Of a DNA stretch of 64,000 nucleotides, positions 46,629 through 54,920 are shown in pieces. Origin of the DNA: Bdellovibrio sp047344985 (GTDB lineage: Bacteria; Bdellovibrionota; Bdellovibrionia; Bdellovibrionales; Bdellovibrionaceae); assembly GCF_047344985.1 (NCBI RefSeq), contig NZ_CP178861.1:806001-870000 (forward strand), given 5' to 3'. A program made the translations under genes and the position numbers. Positions within the stretch are counted from its first letter, which is position 1, and each line of letters starts with the position of its first letter. The notes below the pieces were generated by a model that did not search any database, was not told where the DNA came from, and saw nothing but the letters and a program-made list of their open reading frames with translations.

Positions 46629-47783
46629 TTATTCAATTTGCGAAAGTACTTCACGAAGTTTTGCTTCGTCTTTAACTCCCGTGAAAACAAGTTCTGCGCG
46701 ACGATCTGAGGCTTGAACTCCTGTTGAATCTTCAGAGCCCATGCCTTTAGCTATAACATCCGAAGAGCGAAGTCCGTTTTGGCGCATGATATTGCGAACG
46801 GAGTCTGCTCTTTGTTGTGAAATTCTTTGATTGATAGCAGGGCTTCCAGAGGCATCGGCATACCCGTGGATCTCGACTTTTTCAAAGAGATCTCTATTGT
46901 CAGCTAAAGCTTTTGCCACTTTAGATAGTTTTTCCTGATCCTCAGTGGAAACAGAGGCTTTTGCTGTATTGAACTGAATTTCACTGCCTGAACCTAAAAC
47001 GCTGGAAAGTGCGACATCACGAAGAGCGGACTGTGGCTGAACTTCAGCGACAGGACGAGAAGGTGGTGTTGAGACTTCTTCATTGGCCATTTCTTCAGAC
47101 GTAGCAGACTCTTCATCTACATTCGTTACGTTTTGTGGTTCACGTTGAACAGGATTTTCGTTCGCTGCTGTTTGGCGGACCGAAGTTCTGTAAGCTCCTG
47201 GGTTCCAACCGATCTGCAAATCAACAAGATACATAGGGACTAGTCCGTCCGTGTTGTTTGTGAGTGACATTGCACGCACGCCCAGACGAGCCAGCCAGCT
47301 TGGTGTCATGTTGAATTCACGAAGCACTTGCAAACCGACAAAGTGTGCATCTCCCTGATCTGCAGAAAGAGCTTTACCCTGTTCGTAGAATTGGTTGGCG
47401 ACGATACCCGCTTGCCATTTGCTGTCCCAACGGTAGCGAGCCGCCAATTCCAATGCTCCACCTGTTCTAGAAGTATCTAGTGTGGTATCCCGACTTTGTG
47501 TGAATTGTTGGTTGTTCACACCATAACCTAGATCCATAACAAAATGGGATGCGGGGAAGTAGTAAGATCCTAAGAGTTTTAATGTAGCAGGGGTGCCTTC
47601 CACTGAGCTGACATTTTCATATCCTGTATAACCACCTCCAAGTGCGATGAACGGAACAAGGCCTTCTGGAGCACGTTCAGCTTCTTCGCGAGAAAATTCA
47701 AGAGCACTTGTCGTCGGTGTTTGTTGATTTGCGCTAGCTAAGGACCCAACACTGATTAAAGCGACGAGGATGAGTGTTTTCAT
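46629..47783 (-). CDS. OmpA-domain outer-membrane protein
   Basis: A 384-residue protein with a signal peptide (cleavage near SLASA-NQ, residue 19), an N-terminal beta-barrel-like region to about 215, a Pro/Glu/Thr linker, and a C-terminal OmpA peptidoglycan-binding domain. That domain has VEIHGYADASGSPAINQRIS, QQRADSVRNIM and KGMGSEDS, the usual Asp and Arg contacts for diaminopimelate. The start is ATG at 47783 with AAAAGGAG six bases upstream. An ATG six bases earlier is too close to that site. Confidence 0.9.
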   Translation of the reverse strand: MKTLILVALISVGSLASANQQTPTTSALEFSREEAERAPEGLVPFIALGGGYTGYENVSSVEGTPATLKLLGSYYFPASHFVMDLGYGVNNQQFTQSRDTTLDTSRTGGALELAARYRWDSKWQAGIVANQFYEQGKALSADQGDAHFVGLQVLREFNMTPSWLARLGVRAMSLTNNTDGLVPMYLVDLQIGWNPGAYRTSVRQTAANENPVQREPQNVTNVDEESATSEEMANEEVSTPPSRPVAEVQPQSALRDVALSSVLGSGSEIQFNTAKASVSTEDQEKLSKVAKALADNRDLFEKVEIHGYADASGSPAINQRISQQRADSVRNIMRQNGLRSSDVIAKGMGSEDSTGVQASDRRAELVFTGVKDEAKLREVLSQIE

Positions 47784-47807
47784 AGCCATCTCCTTTTTTA
47801 ACATCTT

Positions 47808-47836
47808 CAGTATCGACCTTGTATAGAGAGGGTCAA
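47808..47836 (-). promoter_or_regulatory. Candidate promoter of the OmpA-domain gene
   Basis: On the minus strand TTGACC (47836-47831) and ATACTG (47813-47808) are spaced by 17 bases, about 25 bases before the start codon. Confidence 0.45.
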
Positions 47837-48052
47837 ATTTTTGCGAGCCTAAAGAATGGAGCTTTGTTGAGATAAATAGTTTGCACATTACTGCAAAGAA
47901 ATTTGTCCACTTAAAAAGATGTGGCATGTCAAACCGAGACTTGCCAACGTCTGTTTTCAGATTTGAAACAAGAGACGCTAAACTCGGTGCATACAATTTG
48001 ACCTTACTCAGTCCTCCTTCTAGAGTTTTAAATGACATTGTGGAGGCATTTT

Positions 48053-48619
48053 ATGCGTAAGGTTTTAGTTGTATTGATGGGGCTTTTTATTGTGTCTTGT
48101 GCTTCAAAACACAAAGCAAAAGACATCGATACAAATGTGGATATGTCAGCACCAGTGCGGTCTGATTCTGTTGTTGGCGTTAAAGACGGCGACATGGTTT
48201 ATCAACGTAAAGTGGCAATGAATGAAGAATTGCGTCGTTTAGAATTAGATGTCTATGATCTTGAAGCGAAAGTGATGGGCGGACCTCGTTATTTAGACAA
48301 CCGCGGCCTTTATGGTGTGTTACGTGACTGTCGTGTTCAGCTGGGCGATGTCAATAACAGTGGCGATGGCAAAGTTCGTTGGACTGAGGCACGTGAATAT
48401 GTCACGCCGGACGATGATTTTTCATCTATGGGTATCGAGGATAAAAAACGCATCGTCGGAGTTTCTGAAGAATTCCTAAAAGATCGATTGGCGCGCTTTA
48501 GAGGTTACAGAAACACCCTGGAAAAGCGTCAGGATGAGTATGAAACAAAAGTAAAAATGTGCCAGTTAGAATTGGCGGCGCAAAAGAAAAAAGCTAAATC
48601 TGCTGAACTTTCTGAATAG
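48053..48619 (+). CDS. Lipoprotein of unknown function
   Basis: A 188-residue lipoprotein with lipobox FIVSC (cysteine about residue 16). The mature protein is highly charged and largely helical, with the segment RRLELDVYDLEAKVMGGPRY and a coiled-coil-like C-terminus (LEKRQDEYETKVKMCQLELA). I recognise no family. GTGGAGG lies five bases before the ATG, so the seven-residue longer form is rejected. Its start is divergent from the OmpA-domain gene and it ends at a clear terminator. Confidence 0.78.
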   Translation: MRKVLVVLMGLFIVSCASKHKAKDIDTNVDMSAPVRSDSVVGVKDGDMVYQRKVAMNEELRRLELDVYDLEAKVMGGPRYLDNRGLYGVLRDCRVQLGDVNNSGDGKVRWTEAREYVTPDDDFSSMGIEDKKRIVGVSEEFLKDRLARFRGYRNTLEKRQDEYETKVKMCQLELAAQKKKAKSAELSE

Positions 48620-48625
48620 TAATAT

Positions 48626-48650
48626 AAGGCTCCTCCGGGAGCCTTTTTTT
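48626..48650 (+). terminator. Terminator of the 48053 lipoprotein gene
   Basis: AAGGCTCC and GGAGCCTT form a short GC-rich stem with a four-base loop, followed by seven T in all. Confidence 0.9.
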
Positions 48651-48774
48651 GTTCCCTGTCTAATCTTTCGTCAGGCTCCGTGCCTCCAATGCGCTCTAGG
48701 AGAACTTTCCAGATGGCTCGTTTTTCGCTAGGAATGCGAGTGATTTAACAACTCCTAAATTGGAAGGTAATTTT

Positions 48775-49332
48775 ATGAAGAAGACTCTAGCGGCTCTTTT
48801 TTCTTTGTTGTCTCTGAGCAGTATGGCTTCGGCAGCTCCTTATTATACAGGTGTGGGCTGTAACGAAGAAGGTACGCGTTGTACTTTCGGCAAACCCTCA
48901 GGCCGTGTTTTGAACTGGAGTAAAAAAGGCACGGTTCAAGAGTTGGGTGAGCGTTGTGAAAAGTTCATCAACAATATCGAAGCTCGTAAAAATGAAATCG
49001 CCAAATCTCAACGAGTTGAGTTGAAGTATAAGAACTTCACTTACGGTTACTCTCAGGACATCCAAGAAGACGGCCGCGCAAAGATCATTTGCAGCGTAGA
49101 GCTTCATTCTGAAGTGCCTGAAGTTAAATTTGACTCTAGAATTATCAAGAAATTTTTCTGGGTTTGTGAATCAAAAGACAGCGCTGGAATCTGTGCTCAC
49201 TACCTAAGTGAGTGTGAAGCCGCTCGTGATGAAGCTCTTCAAGACAAAGACGTGTTAGACGCTACAATCTACCGTGGTGCTTCTTTGTTGCAAGGTTCGA
49301 TCTGTGAAGTTGTTACGACGAAGTTCAAATAG
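48775..49332 (+). CDS. Secreted cysteine-containing protein, unknown
   Basis: A 185-residue protein with a signal peptide (cleavage near MASA-AP, residue 19). The mature part has about nine cysteines (VGCNEEGTRCTFGKP, GICAHYLSECEAAR) and a mixed helix-strand pattern. No known motif is seen. GGAAGG precedes this ATG, so the five-residue longer form is less likely. A terminator shared with the convergent neighbour follows. Confidence 0.78.
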   Translation: MKKTLAALFSLLSLSSMASAAPYYTGVGCNEEGTRCTFGKPSGRVLNWSKKGTVQELGERCEKFINNIEARKNEIAKSQRVELKYKNFTYGYSQDIQEDGRAKIICSVELHSEVPEVKFDSRIIKKFFWVCESKDSAGICAHYLSECEAARDEALQDKDVLDATIYRGASLLQGSICEVVTTKFK

Positions 49333-49354
49333 TTTTCAAATTTTAATTGAAACG

Positions 49355-49387
49355 AAAAAAGCCCGGTCTGCACCGGGCTTTTTTTAT
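49355..49387 (+). terminator. Bidirectional terminator between 48775 and 49384 genes
   Basis: GCCCGG and CCGGGC form the core stem around a six-base loop, flanked by six A and seven T, so it works in both directions for the convergent pair. It overlaps the first bases of the 49384 gene's stop region. Confidence 0.9.
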
Positions 49388-50256
49388 TTTAAAATGCTCT
49401 GACGATTTTCTCTTAGGAAATCTTTAATATCTTTGGGGGCATGTCCTGAAAGTTCTAGGACAGCGTTAGTGACATGGTCCGCATATCCTTGTTTGGCCGT
49501 CACATCGAAGGATACAAAAAGATCGGCCCATGCCTCAGGAAGGCCTGACTTCATCAAGGCTTGTTTGAACTCTGTTTCTGGCATATCGATATAAGGAAGA
49601 GATCGACCTGCGAGTTCACTGACAATACCTGCAATGTCTTCGTAACTGACAGCGCGAGGCCCTGTAACATCGGTCACCGTATTTTGCGTGTAAGAGGCAG
49701 AAAGGGCACCGGCTGCTGCATACGCACAGTCTTCTCTTGTCACATAAGCTGTTTTTCCTTTTCCAGCGGTGCCTGCGAAAGCTCCCATGCTTATGGCTGT
49801 GGCGATGGCAGGGAGTAAATTATCTGCATAAAGATTGTTTCTTAAAAAGGTATAACCGAGACCGCTGGCTTGAATCATTTTTTCCGTTTCAAAATGCTCG
49901 GGCGCGACGGCCGCGGGAGCTTTATCGGGATGAGGATAGGACGTGTAGATAATGTGTTTCACTCCGGCCTTTTTCGCGGCTTCAACTGCGTTTTTATGTT
50001 GAGCGATGCGCGAACCAATTGCATCCGTACTGATGAGCAAAAGACGGTCAGCTCCTTTAAAGGCTTCCACAAGGGAAGAGGCGTCGTTGAAGTCAGCGGC
50101 ACGGACGGTGACTCCGCGTTTTGCATAGTCGGCTAGTTTTTCGGGATTGCGGGTGGTCGCAATGATGTTTCTTTTTGGGCCTTTTAAGAGAATATCTAAG
50201 ACCAGTTTGCCTAAATGTCCGGAAGCGCCTGTGACTAAGAGTGTTTCGGTGTTCAT
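49384..50256 (-). CDS. NmrA/QOR2-like NAD(P)H quinone oxidoreductase
   Basis: A 290-residue Rossmann protein of the atypical short-chain dehydrogenase/NmrA group. TGASGHLGKLV (residues about 9-19) binds NADP, and LLLISTDAIGSRIAQHKN is diagnostic of the QOR2/YtfG branch, which reduces quinones. AAGGAG lies before this ATG. It is divergent from a LysR regulator 99 bases away that probably controls it. Confidence 0.9.
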   Translation of the reverse strand: MNTETLLVTGASGHLGKLVLDILLKGPKRNIIATTRNPEKLADYAKRGVTVRAADFNDASSLVEAFKGADRLLLISTDAIGSRIAQHKNAVEAAKKAGVKHIIYTSYPHPDKAPAAVAPEHFETEKMIQASGLGYTFLRNNLYADNLLPAIATAISMGAFAGTAGKGKTAYVTREDCAYAAAGALSASYTQNTVTDVTGPRAVSYEDIAGIVSELAGRSLPYIDMPETEFKQALMKSGLPEAWADLFVSFDVTAKQGYADHVTNAVLELSGHAPKDIKDFLRENRQSILK

Positions 50257-50319
50257 TGTGTTTCTCCTTGATGGGCTTATCATAGCGCGAAGGAATTCTT
50301 CTGATTAGATAGTAAAATG

Positions 50320-50348
50320 TGGAAATATTATCCGGATATCCGTATAAT
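50320..50348 (+). promoter_or_regulatory. LysR gene promoter overlapped by an inverted repeat
   Basis: TGGAAA (50320-50325) and TATAAT (50343-50348) are 17 bases apart. The LysR ATG starts six bases after the -10 element, so the message would be leaderless. ATTATCCGGATATCCGTATAAT-type dyad symmetry (TATCCGGATA at its centre-left, 50327-50348 overall) covers the -10 element, fitting LysR autorepression. Confidence 0.5.
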
Positions 50349-50354
50349 GAGAAA

Positions 50355-51233
50355 ATGCAACTAGATGGAATCGATATCTTTGTAAAGGTTGTACAGGCGG
50401 GGAGTTTTACCAAGGCGGCGAAACTCTTGGGAATGCCGCTCACGACGGTGAGCGGAAAGGTCGCACTTTTAGAAAAACGTCTTGGAGTTACTCTGCTTCA
50501 CCGAACCACTCGAAAACTCAATCTTACCGAAGCAGGGGAAGCCTATTTTCGCCGTTGTCTGCGAGTCTTAGATGAAGTAGAGGCGGCAGAAAAGGAACTC
50601 ACTACAAAGCGCAGTGAGCCCGAAGGAACCTTGCGCATTACTTCTACCATTGATGTTGGCCATATCATTTTGCCTCCCATTACGAAAGAATATCTTAAGC
50701 GTTATCCTAAAATGCGTGTCGAGCTTGTGGCGACCAATCGTTTGGTGGATTTGATTTCAGAAGGTGTGGATTTGGCGATTCGCATCGGATCTTTGAAGGA
50801 CTCCACAATGGTCGCTCGAAGATTTTTGGAATCGCAAGCCTCACTGTGGGCCAATGCGGCCTACGTTAAAAAGAATGGACTTCCCAAACATCCTCGTGAT
50901 TTGGAAAAGCATCAGTGCATCAGTTTTTCAGCCGAGAAAAATAACACCATTAGGCTCAGTCGTCAGGGTGAAATACAAACAGTGGCCTTCCCGAGTCGCA
51001 TTGTTGTTGATGATATGGAATCGACAAAAGCTTTTGTGATGCAAGGAGATGGTATTGGCCTTATTCCGCAGTTCTTGTGTGAGGAAGAAGCAAAACAAGG
51101 AAAAATAGTCCCGGTTCTTCCCCAGTGGACGTGGGGCTCGTTGAATTTATCTTTCGTGTATCCAGCCCAGCGCTTTGTGGCTCCGAAAGTTCAGGCCTTT
51201 ATTGAATGTGCATTGAAATCCTTGAAGGACTAA
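50355..51233 (+). CDS. LysR-family transcriptional regulator
   Basis: A 292-residue regulator with an N-terminal winged HTH (FVKVVQAGSFTKAAKLLGM, residues 8-26; LGVTLLHRTTRKLNLTEAG) and a C-terminal type 2 periplasmic-binding effector domain. It most resembles the CrgA/AaeR-type branch (EGTLRITSTIDVGHIILPP). ATG at 50355 begins the standard LysR N-terminus. It is divergent from the QOR2-like gene. No ribosome site is visible. Confidence 0.93.
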   Translation: MQLDGIDIFVKVVQAGSFTKAAKLLGMPLTTVSGKVALLEKRLGVTLLHRTTRKLNLTEAGEAYFRRCLRVLDEVEAAEKELTTKRSEPEGTLRITSTIDVGHIILPPITKEYLKRYPKMRVELVATNRLVDLISEGVDLAIRIGSLKDSTMVARRFLESQASLWANAAYVKKNGLPKHPRDLEKHQCISFSAEKNNTIRLSRQGEIQTVAFPSRIVVDDMESTKAFVMQGDGIGLIPQFLCEEEAKQGKIVPVLPQWTWGSLNLSFVYPAQRFVAPKVQAFIECALKSLKD

Positions 51234-51250
51234 GCACTTCTTGTTAGATT
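51222..51250 (+). promoter_or_regulatory. Candidate promoter of the DUF1904 gene (leaderless)
   Basis: TTGAAG (51222-51227) and TAGATT (51245-51250) are spaced by 17 bases and the ATG follows seven bases after the -10 element. The -35 element lies inside the end of the LysR gene. No ribosome site is present. Confidence 0.45.
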
Positions 51251-51257
51251 TTCGCAC

Positions 51258-51587
51258 ATGCCACATATTCGTATACGAGCTGTTAAAAAAGATCATGTTT
51301 GTCAACTCAGTCAAAGCTTAGCTCCTGAGTTGGCTCAGGTCATGAACACGGCGGAAGATAATTTTACTTTTGAATTTATTGCGACTGAATTTTTCTCTCA
51401 AGGTCAGCCCTCAGCTTCCTATCCATTTGTAGAAGTCCTCTGGTTTGCGCGCTCGCAAGAAGTCCAAGATGCCTCTGCGCGGATTATTACGGCCAAGGTC
51501 AAAGCTTTAACTGGAGCGGAAGACGTTGTCGTGGTCTTTCAAGTCCTAGAAAAGTCCTCTTACTACGAAAATGGCCAGCATTTCTAA
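51258..51587 (+). CDS. DUF1904 family protein
   Basis: A 109-residue protein beginning MPHIRIRAV and containing FVEVLWFARSQEVQDASARIIT, matching the DUF1904 group, small proteins with a tautomerase-like fold. The N-terminal Pro after Met is where tautomerases have their catalytic base, but activity is unproven. Apparent leaderless start. Confidence 0.78.
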   Translation: MPHIRIRAVKKDHVCQLSQSLAPELAQVMNTAEDNFTFEFIATEFFSQGQPSASYPFVEVLWFARSQEVQDASARIITAKVKALTGAEDVVVVFQVLEKSSYYENGQHF

Positions 51588-51634
51588 AATTGGTCATGTC
51601 CGAAAACCGCCAGTTGTGGTAGGGTTGAGGAGCT

Positions 51635-53053
51635 ATGATCAAGGGCATGAAAGAGCTATCCTCAGAAGATCTTAAGAAGATCATCAATAGAAAAGACCCT
51701 CGCTATGACGGGCGATTTTATTTTGGCGTGAAAACCACAGGTATTTATTGCCGTCCTGTATGCCCGGCAAAGCCGAAGCCTGAAAATATTTTGATCTTTA
51801 AAAGTGCCAGTGAAGCGGAAAAAGAAGGCTACCGTCCGTGCTTGCGTTGCCGTCCCGATGTGGCTCCGGGAAGTAAGATTTTGCAGGGGACCGTCAACAG
51901 TGTTTCAAGAGCTCTGCGAATTATTGATGAAGCGACGGAAGATTCATTGGATGTCGCAACCTTGGCTGATAAAGTCGGAATGACAGATCGTCATCTACGC
52001 AGACTTTTTGATGAACACCTGGGAGCCTCGCCTATAGAAATTCTTGTGACGAAACGTCTTCATTTGGCCAAGCAGTTGATTCTTCAGACCTCCAGCCCCA
52101 TCACGGATATTGCTTTAGCTGTGGGGTTTAAATCCATTCGTCGTTTTAATGAGGCGTTTAAAGCCCTTTATAAAGTGACACCGTCTCAAGTCAGAAAAGA
52201 GTCATCTGCTGAAAATAAATCTGAACTGACTCTTTCTATTTCCGTGAGAACGCCGTTTGATTGGCAGAATATTTTAGCTTACCTCGCCCGTCATGAAACT
52301 TATGGCATTGAGCAAGTGAGCTTAGATAGTTACACGCGTTTTATCGCAACCGAAAATGGGGTCGCGAAAATCTGTGTGCGTTACAAGGAAAAGGAAAATG
52401 CTTTGAAAGTAGAAGCAACGAATCTTCCTTTGTCAAAAATGCGCTCAAGCATTGCGCTCTTAAAGCATCTTTTTGATACTGAACATAATCCGGTGCACTT
52501 GCCTCAATCCAAAAAAATGAAACCTCAAGGCGTGCGCATTCCGGGATGCTTTGATGGATTTGAAGTGGCTGTTTCCATAATTTTAGGACAGCTTGTTTCA
52601 ACAGAGCATGCAAAAAAGAAAACCAAAGAGATGGTTTTGCGTTTCGGAAAAAAGATTGAGGGCTCTGAAGAAATTTACTCCTTTCCAACTCCGCAGGCTT
52701 TAAGCAAAGCTAAGATTGAAGAATTGGGAGTGACTAAGGTCAAAGCCGCGGCCATTCGCAGTCTGAGCCAAAGTGTTTTAAGTGGGGAGATTGTGTTATC
52801 TCCGACAGCGGATTCAGAATCTGTCAGAAAAAAACTTCTAGCTATTAAAGGCATTGGTCCCTGGACGGTAGAGATGATAGCGATGCGCTGTCTTGGCGAT
52901 TCCGATGCGTTCCCGGCAAATGATCTTATTGTGGAACGAGCTATTAAAAATAAAACTATTCAAGTGGAAGAGTGGGCTTCTTTTCGCGCCTACCTTGTTC
53001 ACTGTCTTTGGCGGGACTCCGTTGCCGCTACAAAGAAAGGAAAATCCTTATGA
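51635..53053 (+). CDS. Ada/AlkA fusion: methylphosphotriester sensor, AraC HTH and 3-methyladenine DNA glycosylase
   Basis: A 472-residue three-part DNA repair protein. Residues about 10-85 are the Ada zinc domain with four cysteines (YCRPVCPAK and CLRCRPD), which accepts a methyl group from phosphotriesters. Residues about 90-185 hold an AraC-type HTH pair (VATLADKVGMTDRHLRRLF). From about 200 an AlkA N-terminal domain and the HhH-GPD glycosylase follow, with IKGIGPWTVEMIAMRCLGDSDAFPANDL including the catalytic aspartate. Like actinobacterial AdaA-AlkA, it combines sensing and repair. It overlaps ogt by four bases. Confidence 0.95.
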   Translation: MIKGMKELSSEDLKKIINRKDPRYDGRFYFGVKTTGIYCRPVCPAKPKPENILIFKSASEAEKEGYRPCLRCRPDVAPGSKILQGTVNSVSRALRIIDEATEDSLDVATLADKVGMTDRHLRRLFDEHLGASPIEILVTKRLHLAKQLILQTSSPITDIALAVGFKSIRRFNEAFKALYKVTPSQVRKESSAENKSELTLSISVRTPFDWQNILAYLARHETYGIEQVSLDSYTRFIATENGVAKICVRYKEKENALKVEATNLPLSKMRSSIALLKHLFDTEHNPVHLPQSKKMKPQGVRIPGCFDGFEVAVSIILGQLVSTEHAKKKTKEMVLRFGKKIEGSEEIYSFPTPQALSKAKIEELGVTKVKAAAIRSLSQSVLSGEIVLSPTADSESVRKKLLAIKGIGPWTVEMIAMRCLGDSDAFPANDLIVERAIKNKTIQVEEWASFRAYLVHCLWRDSVAATKKGKSL

Positions 53054-53541
53054 GTTTCTATTATCAAATTATCGAAAGTCCTATTGGCAACCTTCATGCT
53101 ATTGCGGATGAGCAGAGCCTTTGGGTTCTTGGTCACGATACGAATATCAAAGCTCTTAAAGAAAAATTTCCTGAGGTGATGAAAAAAGAAAATGAAGTCA
53201 TCGCGCTTGTGCGTAAACAGCTCAAAGAATATTTTTCCGGAAAGCGCCATGACTTTGATATTCCTGTAACATTGAAGGGCACAGACTTCCAATGCCAAAC
53301 ATGGAAAGCTCTTTCAAAAATTCCCTACGGCAAAACAGTGAGTTACCAAGAACAAGCGACGAAGTTGCGCAAGCCCCTGGCGGTTCGCGCCGTAGGCCGC
53401 ACCAATGGTCTTAATCCGATCTCCATTATCTTGCCTTGTCACAGAGTCATCGCAAAGTCGGGGCACCTGACAGGATACGCAGGCGGATTAAAAGCCAAAG
53501 AATTTCTTTTGGAACTTGAGAAACGCCACACGGATGAATAA
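53050..53541 (+). CDS. ogt: Methylated-DNA-protein-cysteine methyltransferase
   Basis: A 163-residue suicide methyltransferase that repairs O6-methylguanine. The active site PCHRVI is at about residues 128-133 (IILPCHRVIAKSG), and TWKALSKIPYGKTVSYQEQA is the DNA-binding helix region. Length matches Ogt-type proteins with a short N-terminal domain. It begins inside the stop of the Ada/AlkA gene (ATGA), so the two are co-produced as an alkylation response unit. Confidence 0.96.
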   Translation: MSFYYQIIESPIGNLHAIADEQSLWVLGHDTNIKALKEKFPEVMKKENEVIALVRKQLKEYFSGKRHDFDIPVTLKGTDFQCQTWKALSKIPYGKTVSYQEQATKLRKPLAVRAVGRTNGLNPISIILPCHRVIAKSGHLTGYAGGLKAKEFLLELEKRHTDE

Positions 53542-53546
53542 AATCG

Positions 53547-54767
53547 CTAGCGGTGATTTCTTCTTTTCCATCCAATCTTAAAAGCTTTTACAAGGTCTTC
53601 ACGAGGAAGATCTTTTACATATCCAAATCCTTCATCACAAACTCGCATGGCAAGATCCATAGCTTCTACGGGGCGAAGATGTTGTTTTTGATTCGGGCTG
53701 TAGCCGCTCACTAAAACGTTGGCAAGAAAATTGAGCTCAAGAATTTTCCGTTTGAAAAGTTCTGTATTGTTTTCTCGCAGTTCATATAAGTAAGAACGCA
53801 TGGTGGATGGAAGTTTCTTTGAGCTTTGAATCTTTAGCACGGGGGCTTCGGTTTTTACTCCATGAGTTCGTAAAAGCTTTGCAAGCTCCGGCGACAAAGG
53901 AGTAAATGGACGAACGCGACCTGGCTTGAAAGAACGAAAGTACATTGTGCTGATGGGGTCTGCTTCTTGAGACATAAGATGTTCAAGAGACGTTTGATCT
54001 ATCAGTTTTAAGAATGCAGCTGCCGAAGAAGGCCCCACGTAACCCTCTTGTTCCTTTCTTTGCTCGCGTTCCGAGCTTACGTCTTCTTCCAAGGATTGGC
54101 TTTCCTTTAAAAGATTGTAGAGGCCATCGTGCTCATCAATCTGTTCAAGTGTGATGAAACGAATCCGAGACAAAATACGTTCGATAAGATCGCGGTGATC
54201 TTTTTGCAAGCTGAGCAATAACGAAGAGACAGTGTCCCATTGAAATGTTGCCTTCGACATAATCAAATATCCTTCCACTTCCGTGTTAAAGGTACTTTCC
54301 AGTGCTTTTTCTAAATATTTATTTTCAGAATAGCGATCGTCTTCAGCTGTTCGCGTGAGATGGGCAAGCTCATCACTATCCATTGCCATGATTAAATTTG
54401 CCAAAGCGAGAGTGAGAAGGTCTTCATCCATTTCTGAAACTTTTTCTGCAGCAAAGTCACTTCCGACTTCTAAAAGGATTTCGAGCCATTGACAAAAACG
54501 AGTGGCGTTAAAGCGTTCGTCTTTACCGACACCTGGGCTAAACCATGTGTCTTGATCAATCACTTCTTGCAGCTGTTCAGAGGTAACGAGCATCAGAAGC
54601 TCGCCGGAGTCCTCTAAGCCAATGTGGTGAATGATCCTTTTCAAAATTGAAGCATCTAACGATTGCACATCGTGAATAAGTTGGTTGTTAGTGATCAGTT
54701 GTGTAAGCAGGTTCTGTGAATTGGGTCTTTGAGCAATGGACTTTGTCATGAGCGCCTCCAATTGCAT
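53547..54767 (-). CDS. DUF6178 family protein
   Basis: A 406-residue soluble, helix-rich protein. LLMLVTSEQLQEVIDQDTWF is a signature of the DUF6178 group found in deltaproteobacteria-like lineages. Acidic stretches and no catalytic motif are visible. Function unknown. The start may be ATG at 54767, with GGAGGCG upstream, or the second Met six codons later. It converges on ogt with a five-base gap. Confidence 0.8.
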   Translation of the reverse strand: MQLEALMTKSIAQRPNSQNLLTQLITNNQLIHDVQSLDASILKRIIHHIGLEDSGELLMLVTSEQLQEVIDQDTWFSPGVGKDERFNATRFCQWLEILLEVGSDFAAEKVSEMDEDLLTLALANLIMAMDSDELAHLTRTAEDDRYSENKYLEKALESTFNTEVEGYLIMSKATFQWDTVSSLLLSLQKDHRDLIERILSRIRFITLEQIDEHDGLYNLLKESQSLEEDVSSEREQRKEQEGYVGPSSAAAFLKLIDQTSLEHLMSQEADPISTMYFRSFKPGRVRPFTPLSPELAKLLRTHGVKTEAPVLKIQSSKKLPSTMRSYLYELRENNTELFKRKILELNFLANVLVSGYSPNQKQHLRPVEAMDLAMRVCDEGFGYVKDLPREDLVKAFKIGWKRRNHR

Positions 54768-54795
54768 GTTGTGGGGAGGCTGTAGGAAAAAGAAA

Positions 54796-54823
54796 GTGAA
54801 AAATTTGAAACTAAAAATATAGT
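54796..54823 (+). promoter_or_regulatory. Possible promoter of an intergenic small RNA
   Basis: GTGAAA (54796-54801) and TATAGT (54818-54823) are spaced by 16 bases. The only downstream plus-strand signal is an orphan terminator at 54880. The match is partial. Confidence 0.25.
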
Positions 54824-54829
54824 TTGAAA

Positions 54830-54903
54830 ACGGGGTGGTTTCTTTGACAACCTAAAAAGAGTTTGTTAGGTTATTGAGTAAGGGGACAAAGTCCCCTTTT
54901 TTT
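54830..54903 (+). ncRNA. Candidate small RNA between two minus-strand genes
   Basis: About 74 bases that contain a hairpin (AACCTAA with TTAGGTT) followed by a terminator. No plus-strand gene precedes it, so the terminator needs another explanation. Predicted only. Confidence 0.3.
54880..54903 (+). terminator. Orphan plus-strand Rho-independent terminator
   Basis: AAGGGGAC (54880-54887) and GTCCCCTT (54891-54898) around AAA, followed by TTTTT. On the minus strand no T-run follows. Both flanking genes run on the minus strand. Confidence 0.85.
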
Positions 54904-54920
54904 GTGCCATTTTCGTCTCA

